64,000 nucleotides of DNA from Phoebastria nigripes (GCA_035582835.1 JAYKAV010003094.1:441616-505615); one strand, 5' to 3'. Positions 1-12,300 are shown, counted from the stretch's first letter. Notes: generated by a model from the letters alone, not told the origin. Translations and numbers: made by a program.

Positions 1-27
1 CCGCCGGCGGGCGGAAGCGGGGACCGC

Positions 28-40
28 GTTACTTAGCAAC
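28..40. promoter_or_regulatory. RFX X-box motif
   Basis: GTTACT-T-AGCAAC reads as two X-box half sites with a 1-nt spacer. The right half AGCAAC fits RGYAAC fully; the left half fits GTNRCC at five of six positions. X-boxes near a transcription start are the binding site of RFX factors and are common in promoters of ciliary genes. The site lies inside a CpG-rich block, which supports function, but no ciliary gene is visible in the window. Confidence 0.45.
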
Positions 41-56
41 GGGGCGGGCGGCGTGC

Positions 57-67
57 ACCTACCTGAG
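57..67 (-). other. Candidate splice donor, minus strand
   Basis: On the minus strand the sequence reads CTCAG|GTAGGT, a near-consensus 5' splice site. It would end a GC-rich exon at 63 and begin an intron at 62 that leaves the window to the left. The exon would be a leader or first exon; I see no convincing coding frame in it. Confidence 0.35.
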
Positions 68-1077
68 AGCCCCCAGGCAGGCGGGCGGGGGTTGCTCCGC
101 GGCCCCCTGAGGAGCTGCGGCTCGGGGAGACCCCAGGGGCGGTTCGCGCCTCAGCCGTTAATGGCCGCGTCAGCGTGACCTGGGAGATACTGAGGGGGCG
201 AACCCCGACCCGTGCTCCGCTCTTTCGTGCAGGTTTCGACCGGGTCAGTGGTTGGGAGAGGGGGGGGTTTCTAGAGCTAGCAGGTCGCCCTCCCCGTTAC
301 CCTGAGGGGATCAGAAACCAGTGTCGGAAGGGAAGGGCAGATTTTACACGCTCCGAGGATCTCCGGGGTGTGCTGGCCTCATACCCCTGGACAACGCTGT
401 TGTCAAGCTAAGCATTTTAAGATGATACGAATTTTGAGCCATTTAGCTATAACTGTGCCTCGTTTGTAGAGACCATTGCTCCATGCTGAGGGACTGAAAA
501 GAACTGCAGACTAGCATGTTACACTGACTAATCCCGTCAAATACGAGTCACACAACGTATTCCACTGGATCCAGCTCCACCAGCCTGGAGTCATCAGGTA
601 CATCATGTGGGCTTTTAATCCACAGACATTTATTGGACAACATCTGCTTGTTTTTCTCTTCTACTTTTTCCCTCCTCCATTTGTTTGTGCAGCTGAATGG
701 TGACTTGCAGCATGGAACTTACTTGTTTACTGAACAACTATTTTTCCTTGAATTATTTTTCAGACAGAACAATTTCCTGATTCAACTCACTACATCACCA
801 TTACTGTGTTTGTGTCAATGCAATGCAAATAGTGGGGAGGTAGCCCATGAATTGTGGAACTACAACTCCAAAGATAGTTCTTGATTTCTTTCACTAAAGC
901 TAACTTAGCCCTCTGTAGCTGGTATCTATGCATGCTCAAATAAGAAAAAAATGTCTTCTTACTATGTCCTCTGGACAAAAAGAATCTATTGCTTGAGGAG
1001 ATCTGTCCTACAGTGTAATTCCTGACCTTGCCAATAGATTCTTCTTTAGCACAAGGAACTGAGAAGAGGTGGATAGG

Positions 1078-1654
1078 TGTCCTGGTTTCAGCTGGGATAG
1101 AGTTAATTTTTTTTTCCTAGTAGTTGGTATAGTGCTATGTTTTGGATTTAGTATGAGAAGAATGTTGATAACACACTGATGTTTTTAGTTGTTGCTAAGT
1201 AGTCTACTAGTCAAGGACTTTTCAGCTTCCCATGCTCTGCCAGGTGCACAAGAAGCTGGGAGGGAGCATAGTCAGGACAGCTAGCCCAACTGGCCAATGG
1301 GGTATTCCATACCATGTGACGTCATGCTCAGTATATAAAAGCTGGGGGAAGAAGAAGGAAGGGGGGGACATTTGGAGTGATGGTGTTTGTCTTCCCAAGT
1401 AACCGTTACGCGTGATGGAGCCCTGCTTTCCTAGCGATGGCTGAACACCTGCCTGCCGATGGGAAGTAGTGAATGAATTCCTTGTTTTGCTTTGCTTGCG
1501 TGCACGGCTTTTGCTTTCCCTATTAAACTGTCTTTATCTCAACCCATGAGTTTTGTCACTTTCACCCTTCCGATTCTCTCCCCCATCCCACCGTGGGGGG
1601 AGTGAGCGAGCGGCTGTGTGGTGCTTAGTTGCTGGCTGGGGTTAAACCACGACA
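1078..1654 (+). repeat. Solo LTR, main ERVL-like family, copy A
   Basis: This 577-bp element starts TGTCCTGG and ends ACGACA, with the 5-bp target duplication ATAGG on both sides (1073-1077 and 1655-1659). It carries CCAAT (1294-1298), a palindromic CRE TGACGTCA (1317-1324), a TATA box (1332-1340) and an ATTAAA polyadenylation signal (1522-1527), the order expected of U3-R-U5. No internal viral sequence remains, so it is a solo LTR left by recombination between two LTRs. Its middle part, with a GAAGAAGAAGGAAGG tract and the GTAACCGTTACGCG segment, is shared with copy E but not with copies B, C, D and F, which defines a subfamily. Confidence 0.93.
1294..1340 (+). promoter_or_regulatory. LTR A core promoter: CCAAT, CRE, TATA
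   Basis: CCAAT at 1294-1298, the full palindrome TGACGTCA at 1317-1324 and TATATAAAA at 1332-1340 are spaced as in a pol II promoter. The CRE sits about 8 bases upstream of the TATA box. Transcription would run rightward. Confidence 0.7.
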
Positions 1655-1659
1655 ATAGG

Positions 1660-2549
1660 GTATCACTTTGTATATGATTTACTGGGCAGAAAGTATACAG
1701 CTCCAACACACACCAACTGCCAGCAAAAAATTTTGCTGAATTTGCTTCCTTCCTTAGAAGCCTATGCTAAGTTTTAACCTGTATGATTTTCTTGAAGACT
1801 ATAACAATCATACTTGGTCATACCAGAAGTCCCAAGCACTATATCGCATATCCAACAATAGTCAGTACAAGAAGTAGGTGGAGGGACAGTAAGGACCAAG
1901 CCACACGGCCTTTCCCTCTTTACGTTATGCCTTTTGACAATCATGAATTAGGGACTTGGTCATACAAAAGGTCCCACAAACACTATATTCCATCTCCAAC
2001 AAAAGCTTCTAGCGGAGGTAGGTGCAAAGAATATAAGGAAAAAAATGTATTCTTTCCCTCTTGATATTATATCTTTTGGCAATTATAAACTATGAGATTC
2101 TTTTACTAAATGTTACATTCAGATCATGGATATATATCCCTGGCATTTATCTATCCCCCTAAACTTTTGATCTCCAACACATCCCACCACACTGAGTTCT
2201 ATTTTTAAAGTCCTGCAGAAAAGCATCTGCATTTGTTACTTTTAAAACATCCATCTGGTAATCCATGTGCTCCCTTTTTAATGACAGGTAGCAAATAATA
2301 ATTTTCTATTCAATTTCTGTGTGTCATTCATGCTTTCATAGCTCTTTTCAGCTGTCCCTTTCACAGGTTGAAGAGATATAGCCTGTTTTGTCTCTTAGAT
2401 GAGACCTGATCTATACATTCAAATGACCGTTCCTGTTGCCTTTCTCTTTACCTTTTCTAGTTCTTCTTCATTCTTTTGAGATAGGGTGACTGGAACTGCC
2501 TAAAGATTATTCCTGGAAAAGAGATGGTCTGTGGGCCATACGACAGGTT
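1660..2549. other. Unassigned AT-rich stretch
   Basis: No gene is supported. There is a weak direct repetition around 1800-2060: two segments share the order 'ggtcatac..aag(g)tccca..cactatat..ccaacaa', about 135 bases apart. This suggests an old local duplication of roughly 130-150 bp. Confidence 0.4.
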
Positions 2550-2785
2550 CATAGGATCATAAGCTAGTACAGGAGGATGATTCAGATTAGAAGGGGGCTT
2601 CCGAGACAATCTAATCAAACCTCCTGTTCAAAGCAGGGTGAGCTATGAGGTTAGACCAGGTTGCTCAGGGCTTTATCTTGGTGGTCCTCTGCTGAACTTG
2701 CTCCATTTTGTTGATGCCTTTTTTGTGTTGGGGGCCCAAAACTGGATGCAGTATTACAGATGTGGTCTAAGAAGTGCTGAGTAGA
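2550..2785 (-). mobile_element. CR1 LINE 3'-end fragment
   Basis: On the minus strand this matches the 3' part of avian CR1. The phrases 'aacctcctgttcaaagcagggtgagctatgaggttagaccaggttgctcaggg' (2619-2672) and then 'ggtcctctgctgaacttgctcc' to 'ggatgcagtattacagatgtggtct', read on the plus strand, are antisense CR1 landmarks. The two parts are joined with an internal deletion near 2675. It is old, short and non-functional. Confidence 0.7.
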
Positions 2786-2789
2786 GAAA

Positions 2790-4475
2790 AAAAAAGTTAA
2801 ATATGTATAACAGAAAAGTGTTTTAATACTTACTCTTTCACATGTTAAGGATAGAAACCTTTTATTTAAATATGACTACTCGCATTTGAGTGCATAAAGT
2901 TGTAATTTTCTCTGGATTCTGAGATTATATTTAGCACTGCAATCTCTGTTGTGTTTTATTTTAGTTAGAAAAGTAATACAATTTTTACTAACTACTAAGA
3001 GTCTTGATTAATCTAGGCATACATAATAACTCCTTTATGCAAGGTGTCTAGCTCTACCACACTACTAAGAACAAATCCTACTTCTTCTAACTTCTCTGTG
3101 ACTTTCAGCTCAAGAAATGTGAGTAGTTTGGTGAAATGTGCTAGTTTATTGCCATCCATGTCCATCATACACAGTCTTATCTAGAGCATTAGTTGTAGTT
3201 ACCAGCACCTTAGGTTTTTACAGAATTGTTTCTTGTCCTTTCTCAGTCGCTGAAAGATAAACTGAAGTTTATTCAGCTAGTTGTTTCTTTTTCTCACCAG
3301 AGCTCTGTATTTTCTCCTGCACTCATGTTATTAAAGCGGGATATATTTATCCCAACTATGAATAATACAGTAAAACAAGTAGAAATAGAACTTTAAATTG
3401 GGTCAAAAATGGCGTTTCAATTTCCATCATATGTAGAATCAATGAGCACTTAGGATTTTGGTAACTTTCATTTTATTCCTATGATGTGACTGACCTCTGG
3501 TGGGAGTCAGCAAATATTATTTTATTTTAATTTCTCACTAAGAATGTTTTTTTCCACTAGTGATCCTATAATACTATTAGCCTGCTGCCTGGCAGGGATC
3601 ATATGATTTTCTACCTCCTGTTAACTGTCAAATTACATCTAGCAAAGGATTTAATGTAGGACTCAGGCTGATGATTATTTTTCTCCATTCTTGCTGAGAA
3701 GTGCTTACTAAAAGGTGTCAAAAGAAGAAAATACTTGAAAGAAGTTTCATTCATTACGCTTAGTTCATGCAGTTGTTTTATTAGATGCATACAGCCTCTG
3801 CTGTGGCTAAAATCAATAGCTTTTAATAGGCTATTTTAAGTGGAGGAACTGCCACCTTGGCAGTGCTGTTGATGTTGTCCATTGGTAGTTACAGCATTAG
3901 GACTGGCTAGAATTCATTTTGGGAAATGGAATATCTGTCACAGAGTCCAACATTTGCAAATGAGATCAGACCAAATCAGAAAGTCCGACTTGCCCTTAGT
4001 AACTTGTGCAGGGTAGATTTTGAACACAGCTTCTGCGGGACCTGAGGAAGTGCAAGGTAACAGACTCTTCCTGGCTGATGATTACTGGTAGTTTTCAAAA
4101 AGCAGCTTTTTTAGCAACACAGGATGCTTACTACTCTGAACTGGCTGGCAGACAGGCTCTAGTTAGAAAATCTAGCACTGGGGTGAGATTCACTTTGAGA
4201 CTGGGGCACTTACATTGAAGTGCTGGACCAGTAGGTATATAAACTGCCATTACCGTTAATTTCTCACAGGAGTCCCACAAGATCTTTCACAGTCTCTCAC
4301 AGAGCAGCTCAGTTTACTAGAGACTAGGTGTTTAGGGTAAAATGAATTGTTTGCTGGAATCTATTGACTTTACTGATTAGATCATTATTGACTATAACAG
4401 GGAATTTTAAACACCTAAATTTAAGCCATCTGAATCCCTCCCCAGATATTTACTGGCAACAGACTTTTAGCCTAG
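2790..4475. other. No gene seen
   Basis: AT-rich sequence with no recognisable exon, RNA gene or repeat. Open frames are short and random-looking. Confidence 0.5.
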
Positions 4476-4479
4476 GTAA

Positions 4480-4773
4480 TGCCACCCTCCTGCGGTGATC
4501 CTGACCATAAGACCATTGCATGTCGCAGAGCTACTGGCCCAGATAACATTGACCCTGAGAAGGCGCAGGCCTGCGCTGCGCTGCGCTGCGCTGCACATCC
4601 CGCCTGGCTGGCAGGCCTGTGGTGTGCTGCACTTGTCCCGTGGCCGCGGGGCAAACAACTAGCTCGTTGTAACAGAGGAGGCTGCAAGGCTGCAATTGCG
4701 CCACCTGCGTGGCCTTGCCTTTATATAAAAGTGCAGCAGGAAGTTCTCCTGTCAATATCCTTCCTGTTTAACA
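4480..4773 (+). repeat. Short solo LTR of a second ERV family
   Basis: A 294-bp element runs from TGCCACCC to TTTAACA, flanked by the 4-bp duplication GTAA (4476-4479 and 4774-4777). Inside are a GC-rich U3-like half, a (CTGCG)4 pentamer repeat (4571-4594), a TATA box TTATATAAAA (4721-4730) and a likely decayed polyadenylation signal (CAATATCC, 4753-4760) 25-30 bases after it. A 4-bp duplication is typical of gammaretrovirus-like (class I) elements. The short length, GC-rich U3 and TATA position resemble small avian LTRs. The family was not confirmed by alignment. Confidence 0.6.
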
Positions 4774-4777
4774 GTAA

Positions 4778-6300
4778 AAATGATGAATAGCATTATTTTT
4801 ATTGTAAGAAAATCCTATAGTAGCTCAAATGACCAACGTGGGGTAACCCTTTCTACAGGCAGGGTCTGCACAGCGTGCTGCATGCTGATCAGAGGCCCAT
4901 TCGATGCTGCACAACTTAGGGCTCCCAGCATCTAAAGGGAGGTAAGATTATCTGTACTATTCTCTCTTTCTTTATAGTGTTAGCTCTAATAAACAGCATT
5001 TTAAATGATACTTTACAGAGTCTGAGTGCCTTTCTAACTGGGATCATAATGGACCAGCATCTCCTGGTGCAAAACACCTCCTTTTCTGATTTTTTTCTTT
5101 TTTCAGAAATACTTGTGGGATTTCTAGCCTACTGTGAAAAAGTAACTTTAGAGGCATAGTGATGCTAGTTAAAACAAATATTTTAGAATCAAAAAAGTCC
5201 TGAGGCTGATTTTGTTCCCTTCTCCAGGTATTGTACAGCTCCAGCTGGCTTGGCAGAATTCCTTCAAGGTGGAAAAAGCAAAAAGCTGGCAAATGTAATT
5301 ATGTGTTACTCCTTTTATTATAGACCAGAATAGATAAATTTTACAGACTGGAATAGAGGTTTGCTGAGAGCATTATGCTCTTACACATCTGTATAGGAAC
5401 AAGCTCTTACAAACAGTATGTACAAGTCGTTTTGTTAAAGGCAGCACATACTAATGTCATGATACGTGCTCAGGTCATATAGCAGTCACTCATGTCAATG
5501 TATGGATCTCTACAACCAAGGCCTGCGATTAAACTGTCAAGATTCTGCTTGAAATCACTATCTCCTTGTTACAATGTCTTCTGCAGTGGCCTACTGCAGC
5601 ATCTTGCATCATTAAATATCAAATGCAAAATGAATGAAAAACCTATGATGATAAACTCGAGAACTAACATTTCTAACACTCCTGGATGTTACAAAACATG
5701 TACTCAATGGACCCATTGATTTAAAAGTACATTGTATTCTCCCTCTTGCTTGCTTCCTTCCTCTCCTCCATAGCCTTTTTCAAAGAGATAAGGAGAAAGA
5801 GAGATTGGTATTAACTGTCCTATCGTTCAATCCCACTAACAACACCTCTTATTTCACAGGTAGCAATCATATTTTCTCTCAAATGGTTTATTTCATACAC
5901 TCTTAATTAAACATGAAGCAATTATTCTCATCTTACATTTAGCATTAAATTAAATCCTCTGAACTAGGTTTCTTTCTCTTTTTCTCAAGATCTTGGAACT
6001 GATTTGAACTAATAGATAAAGAAATCACAGAAACACTTGTGTTGAGTCAGAAGCTATGTGTTATGAGTTGCTTATGTTTTATAATGACTAGGCACTCAAT
6101 TTTTTTAGTTTTAGATAGCTGCAGAAACCAGGAGTAATTTCAGGTCTTTAATGATAGACAACTTTTCTACTCATTTTCATTAACTCTTTGCTGGTAGAAA
6201 GGAAGAAGATTATATTGCCAGCTCTACTACAACTATTTTGTGTTGGTTTAAATTTATCCTTACTCATGCTGCAAACTCTTAACACTTATAATGAATTTTG
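4778..6300. other. No gene seen
   Basis: AT-rich unique-looking sequence. Several short open frames (60-82 codons) have no recognisable domain or convincing splice context. Confidence 0.5.
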
Positions 6301-6317
6301 GTAATCCCAACCTGGGA

Positions 6318-7230
6318 TCACAAGAAAACAAGGCTTGAGATGCCATGGGAGAGGATGAGATGCCACAGGCCAGGATGAGGTGTGGTGATGCTTGGTGAGG
6401 TGAACTGAGTCCCAGCAGTGGTGTAAACGCCTGGAGGGGAGAGAGAAATCATGGTGGGTGAACTGCTCGGGGACTGACTCCTCCGCGTGCCTCCAAGGGC
6501 AAAGCCTCTTCTATGGTGGCCAGGAGCAGGACCGGCTGTGCCCTTACAGACCATCACCGTGGCTCCCCTCAGGGTGCTGTGCAAGGCCACGGCTGGCATA
6601 GGAGTGGAACGGTGTTTGCTCCAAACTAGTGTCAGGCTCAAGAGAAAAGGTCTGGCCATTACCAAAAATGCTGCAGAGGCACCTATGTGTGTTTGAAATC
6701 TTACTTTTAACGTGCACTCACTTATGCAAGGCAGTTGCCGAGTGCTTCTTTGTGCGTGTTTGTAAAGGCTGAACCTGCGCATGTTTTATCAGGAAGTGAG
6801 AAACACTTGCACAGGGTGCCCATCAGTCCTTGTCTCCAGTGGTCAGATGTTGCAGCACCGCTAAGGCCCAGGTCTGCCAGCTTCGAGATGCAAAGATTGA
6901 AATCACCCCTTTGGCTAGGGAAGTCTTTCTGTCATGCTCAAAAAGCCATGGCTGGGTCCAGATGCAGTGGGTTTGGGTGAGTTCAAATGCAGTGCCGTGT
7001 CCAGTGCCGATGGGTGTGCAGGCCATGGAACTCCCTGGGGCGTGCAGTGGGATGGGGATGTGTGGTGGGGCTGCATGCTGTGGGCAGGGGCCATGCAATG
7101 GTGCTGCATGCTGCCGCTACAGAGTGTGTGGCACGTGTGGGGGCAGACCTCACCACTTTGGGAGAAGGAGACTGGAAATTGCCTGGAGTCAGGGTTTCCC
7201 ATTCGTGCTGGAACTTCATTTTTGACGTAG
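6318..7230. other. GC-rich unassigned island
   Basis: About 900 bases are clearly richer in G+C than both flanks, with few CpG but many TGC, GGG and CAGG words. A 154-codon minus-strand frame (6318-6782) and several overlapping frames at 6823-7303 exist. Frames in all directions are open because AT-rich stop codons are scarce, so their length is not evidence of coding. I recognise no domain. It could be an old exon cluster, a decayed element or an unclassified repeat. Confidence 0.3.
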
Positions 7231-8789
7231 CCCTGTTCACTGTCAGTACATTAGATTGTAGAGCTACAGTCTGATCTCTTCCCTTGTGGATCTGTGAAAT
7301 CATCTCTTTACTGCTCTTACCGTGTCCTCCATGAACTTCTGTCCTCCCCTCCTGTTCTGCCTGCTGCTTCTTTCAGTCCCTCGTCTGCATCTTTTATCCT
7401 TGAGTAGCCTTTCAGGGACCAAATGCATAGCTAATTATTTGCTTCTAGCCCTCTTCCTTTACTGTGCTTTTCCCCGTGTTTAAATCTACCTTATTGTAGC
7501 CTCTCCTTGGCAGGAGTTCTCTTGCTTTTCTTTCACTTTTCTTCTCCTATTGTTATCTCTTGATTACAAGTTAAAAGCTGACAGCTTTTAAGTAAGGGAT
7601 GGTAACTTACTCAATACTTAGTAACATGATGTCAAGCTGTGACAGTTCTGTTGAAGAATTAAAAAAAGTTGGGGTTCACACACTCTTCTTGTCTGTAGTA
7701 AGATGTTATGAGTATTAATCCTTCATATGTCGAGAATGGAAGATTAAAGAACAATTCCAGTTAATTCACATTTCTTTCTATCTTCTTCCCTTCCCCCAGC
7801 CCCCCCTCAGTGCCACTCAAACCCTTCAGTTTCCATTGAATAAAATAGGATATCATATTTCTTGTCAGGTGCTTTCATGCAGGTATAATTTCTTCATGCA
7901 TGCTTACTCATCTCTGGAGGTTAAATCAGTGGTTTTCAGGAAAGCAACATAGTGGATGTAACTGGAATGGGACCAAGTTCCAGAACTGAGATCTTGTTGT
8001 TTTCAAATTTGGAAAATTATGGCATCTACATAAAATAAAGAGTACTGTAACTATTTTTATAGAAGCAATGCATTTAAAAAACCTGCCTTTTAGAGAACTT
8101 GATAGTAGTAAGATCCAGGGGGAATGAATCCTGCCTTTCATTATATCAAGCAAAAGTTTTGTCACTGATTTCAGTGGGGCAAGATTTTGCTTGGACACAC
8201 TTGAAACAGAGAATTAAGGTCAGTTTTGAAGGCACTGACACTATTCGGAATTTACTGAAACATCAAACATACTGTTCAGAAAGTACAGCAGAACTACTGT
8301 GGTAGATAAATGCATTGTACCATTTCGACTTAAAAAAAATTGGAAACAACTGTCCATTTTTGAGCTCTAATTAAAGAACTCTACTTTTGAGAACTGCTGC
8401 AGTGGCTCAGATTTATAATAATCTCAACAAATATGTCTGGTGGTATCACTGTTTTTATCTGTCATGTAATTTTTTATATCTTAACCAAAGCAGAGGAAGG
8501 AAAAGGCAAATTGACACAAGCTAGTTACTGTATATGTGTGTTTAATTTCTTATCTTTTGAATGGTTTCAGTTGTGTATAAGCATATCCTAGGTCGGTGTA
8601 TGGCAAACCTAGAGGAATTGCTAATAGGTTGATTTTGAACATTATATAGCTATATTAATTTCCTTCATATAGTCATCATAAGTTCTTGGGTTTTTTAGGT
8701 GCAGTGCTAAACTACTGAAGAGTATGATTCTAAATTACTTAAGTAAAAAGCAAGAGAGAAATACATGATGATAGTTCAGACTGACACAT
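7231..8789. other. No gene seen
   Basis: AT-rich sequence including a pyrimidine-rich part (7310-7560). No supported gene or repeat. Confidence 0.5.
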
Positions 8790-9358
8790 TGTCCTGGTTC
8801 CGGCTGGGACAGAGTTAACTTTCTTCCCAGTAGCTGAGTGTATGTGTGCTGTGTTTTGGGTTTGGTATAATAGGAGCGTTGATGGCACATTGACGTTTTG
8901 GGTGTTGCTGAGTGGTGCTTGCACCGGGCACTTTTCGGCCTCCCATGCCCTGCCAGGTGCATGGGAAGCTGGCGGGGGGGAGCATAGCCGGTGTGGTTGA
9001 CCCAGCTGGCCAATGGGGTATTCCATACCATGTGACGTCATGCTCAGTATAAAAACTAAGTGTAGGGGCGGCTCTGCGTCCTGGGACAGGCTCTTGCGTT
9101 TTGGGCAACGTGTCGGTTCAGCGGGTAGCGGGCAGTTGCATTGTGCACCGCCTGCTTTGTATATCCTATTGCTGTTGTTGTTATCACTGTTATTATTACT
9201 GTTCTACTTTGTTTTATTTCAATTATTAAACTGTTTTTATCTCAATCCGCGAGTTTTCCTACTCGTGCCCTCCCGATTCTCTCCCCCATCCCACCGGAGC
9301 CGGGGGGTGAGCGAGCAGCTGCGTGGTGTTTAGGTGCTGCCAGGGTTAAACCACGACA
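8790..9358 (+). repeat. Solo LTR, main family, copy B
   Basis: This 569-bp LTR starts TGTCCTGGTTCC and ends CCACGACA, with a perfect 5-bp duplication CACAT (8785-8789 and 9359-9363). CCAAT (9010-9014), intact CRE TGACGTCA (9033-9040), TATAAAAA (9048-9055) and a TTATTAAACTG polyadenylation region near 9225 are present. The part after the TATA box differs from copy A and carries the GCAGTTGCATTGTGCACC segment and a (TTG/TTA)-rich tract shared with copies C, D and F. Its GC-rich R region is distinctive. Confidence 0.93.
9010..9055 (+). promoter_or_regulatory. LTR B core promoter: CCAAT, CRE, TATA
   Basis: CCAAT at 9010-9014, an intact CRE at 9033-9040 and TATAAAAA at 9048-9055, in the same order and spacing as in copy A. 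Confidence 0.65.
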
Positions 9359-9363
9359 CACAT

Positions 9364-12300
9364 TAATCATCGGTGTTAAAGATCATCTTTTTACTTCCTG
9401 CTAGCTCTTATAAAAAAATCTGAAACCTTCAAAAGCATAGGAAGCTTAACTTCCTTCTTTTATGTAAAAATTTTGCAAGAGAAGAAACAACATGTCTGTT
9501 TCTAGACTTCTGTGGTTTTGCAGTGAAATGTTGCTTTCATCTGAAATATTTTATTTAGATGTGGAAACAAAAATCAATTGATCATAGAACTTATGTGTCC
9601 TGTCTTTCCCTAATCATATCTACAAACTCAGTCTTATTCATTCACTGGTACAAGTGAAAATGACAGTTCATGTATTACTGGGGATAGACTGAGAGTTTTA
9701 AAAATATTTTGTTTGAGATGCTAATTAAAATTAATTGGCATTGGATCTTAATTAGTTCATGGACTTAATATTATGCCAACAATGTAAATTTCTTTCAGTC
9801 TGCACGTGATTCTTCATTCATGAAGCTTGAGTTTTCATTTTACTCCTTGTGAGCTGCTTATTTCTATTGCACTTTGTAACTTCAGCATCTATATGTATTT
9901 CAGTTTTGAGTAATCATTTCTAATACTTTTAACTTCAAGTAAATTACTTTGCTGGGAAGAATGACCAAATTAGAAAATAAAGCATAAACTGAATTTATCT
10001 TAATGACTTGGAAAACCAAACCTCAGATGGATGTGAATGTTTCAAAATATAAGCTAAATTCAACACAAAATGGGGGGGTGGGAGGGAAAGAATTCCACTG
10101 GTTTGCTATTAACTTACTCTGTTAGTTGGAATAGGGAGAAATAATCTTTGTCCCTTTTGCCCCTGGGAAAGCTACAGATGTGCTTGTCCTAACTATAGAT
10201 CTGTGGATGTTCATCCTGGTCTAACCCCTTTTGGAAATTAATGGAAGCAAAACAGTTGAATAGTTTGAGAATATGTGCACAATTATTAAGTGTCACTTAG
10301 TCACTTAACAGTGAGTTTTAGTGTTAATACACATTTATTATCTTTGAAAAGTACATACTTTCATAATTTATTAAAATTATCAATGTGCTAATTTATAATA
10401 ATAACCACACTAGAAATTCTACTAGCATTAGATGCTGCTATGTATCAATTTTTCAGAGCTGGCGGTTGATAATGTATAACTACGGTAGTTAAAAACCCTT
10501 TGGTAGCATTAAGAATTTGAGGGCCAGAAAGCTGTTCAATTTGTTTTGTTCTTGGGCTTTCATGTTGTCTTCTGTCAAGGGGGTTAATGGAAGAAGTGAT
10601 CTTGGGCAGTGTGAATTCTCATCAGATGCCTTCCACCTAGATGCCCCATTGTATAAAATAGAAGTTTTTAATCATCTTCTCCACTGACAAAAGCAAGCGT
10701 CAGTTTTTGATGAAATACATGAAATTGAACATCTCTGACAGGAAAATAGCCCCTTAAAATAAACCAGTTTCCTCTGGAAACACTGTCTTGTTTTTCCACT
10801 AGTGGAATTTGTATTATAAAATCTTGATAGCTTACTTGGAATGTTTAAAGAATAACACCTACCTATTGCTGCCATTTAGTAAAAAAAAAAATTAAAAAAT
10901 ATTAATTTTGTGCTGGCTAGTGTCATATATTTTTGGGGGAGCTGATCAGTTTTTGGACTAGTGATTTGAGTTAATTTAATCTGCTGGTGAATGCTAATTC
11001 TTCATATTATTTACCATCTTAAATATGTTAGTGCAGTAATGGAAATTTGCTTTTATGAGCTATTAGAAAACTTATGTGTTTCAGGTGAAGGATGACAGTG
11101 GTTTTCTGTAGCCAATAGTACATAGATTTGAATTTGCCTGGTATGCTGTAAACAGATTGCTAATCCTTATAGTTGGCAGTCTAGTAGCTCTGAAGATGTA
11201 TTTTATATTCTGTGGCTGGGATTATTGAAGTATTTAAAAAATCATGGTGATCTGCCTACATTCTGGAATTTATAAGCAAGAAAATGTGTTTGTGTAAATA
11301 CAAGAAAAGTCTGAAAGGCAACAATAGGATTTCTTTTTTAATCAATTGCTGATGGTTCATAAAATATAATGCAACACTGAAAAAGGGTCTAAACCATTTT
11401 TTTGTCTGCTACACTTGTTAAATAATGACATATATGTGCTTGACTTGCCTAAATGAGTAATGTACTCTTCAACAAAATAACTAATTTTAGCTTTCATAAT
11501 GTTGAACATTTCATAATCCAGTGTCAGTGGATACTCCATTACTTTCAACANAAGCCAAATCTAGTACTTATTCTGTATCAGATGATTTATCAACTCTGAG
11601 ATCATTATAATGTCCCCTTTGCTGCGTAACTGAAGCTTAAGAGGCAAGTTAGGGCAACAAACTAATTTTCCTGTTTCTCTTGAAGTAGTAAAGGATATTT
11701 TTCGATTCCTTGCTCTTTTTTTGTATTTCTTTCTCTCTTTTACTCTCCTTTTTTTCACCTTTTTCCCCTTTTTCTTTCCTTTCTTATTCTGTGCTATTTT
11801 TACCTGTAGCTCTGGAAAAAGATAAGCCAAGTGAGTTTTCCTCTCTATCTGCAAATCTCACAGCTTTCAGAACACTCGTCTCCAGTAACAGCCTCAAAGC
11901 TTTTGCCTTGTTGCTGAGAGACCCCATCTCCTGACCTTACAAGCTCTGCTTGTTGAGGCTGACAGCTTCATTCAGCACTACTGAGAAATGTAGCAAATAG
12001 TTGGCTTTGTGGATGGAGATATGCTTTTTCAGGAGAATTTGACTTGGGAATCTTGAAGATTAGTGTAAGATTCTGACTTTGACTTGGTGTTCACAGAGGA
12101 ATCAGTGCACCAGTGAGAGCTGTGGGCTGGTTTGTGGTTTTTTGTTGGGTTTTTTTGTTTGTTTTCTGCCTTTTTTTTTCTTTTTTTTAAATAAGCTACT
12201 CATGTTACCTGCAGGTCAGGATGCTGTGGTTTTCTGACCAATGGTACTTGGTCTGGTAAACACAGGAGAGTGGTAGCATTGCTGACTGCATCATCGACTC

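Larger units (their letters stand above)
1..400. promoter_or_regulatory. CpG-rich promoter-like block
   Basis: The first 400 bases are GC-rich and dense in CpG, unlike the AT-rich DNA that follows. CpG islands of this kind usually mark promoters and first exons in birds. The block contains an RFX X-box motif and a strong minus-strand splice donor (separate entries), so it is probably the 5' end of a gene running leftward out of the window, or a bidirectional promoter. An acceptor-like pyrimidine tract ending in GTGCAG lies near 219-232 on the plus strand. I cannot name the gene. Open frames here have no recognisable product and no convincing start. Confidence 0.6.

Noticed and set aside
175..411. 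78-codon open frame in the CpG-rich block
   Set aside because: It starts at GTG, not ATG, and GC-rich DNA is poor in stops. No recognisable product.
6823..7303. Five overlapping open frames on both strands
   Set aside because: Frames open in many directions at once reflect base composition, not coding.
11561..11934. Lys-rich minus-strand frame and its plus-strand counterpart
   Set aside because: Both are translations of a pyrimidine-rich low-complexity tract.
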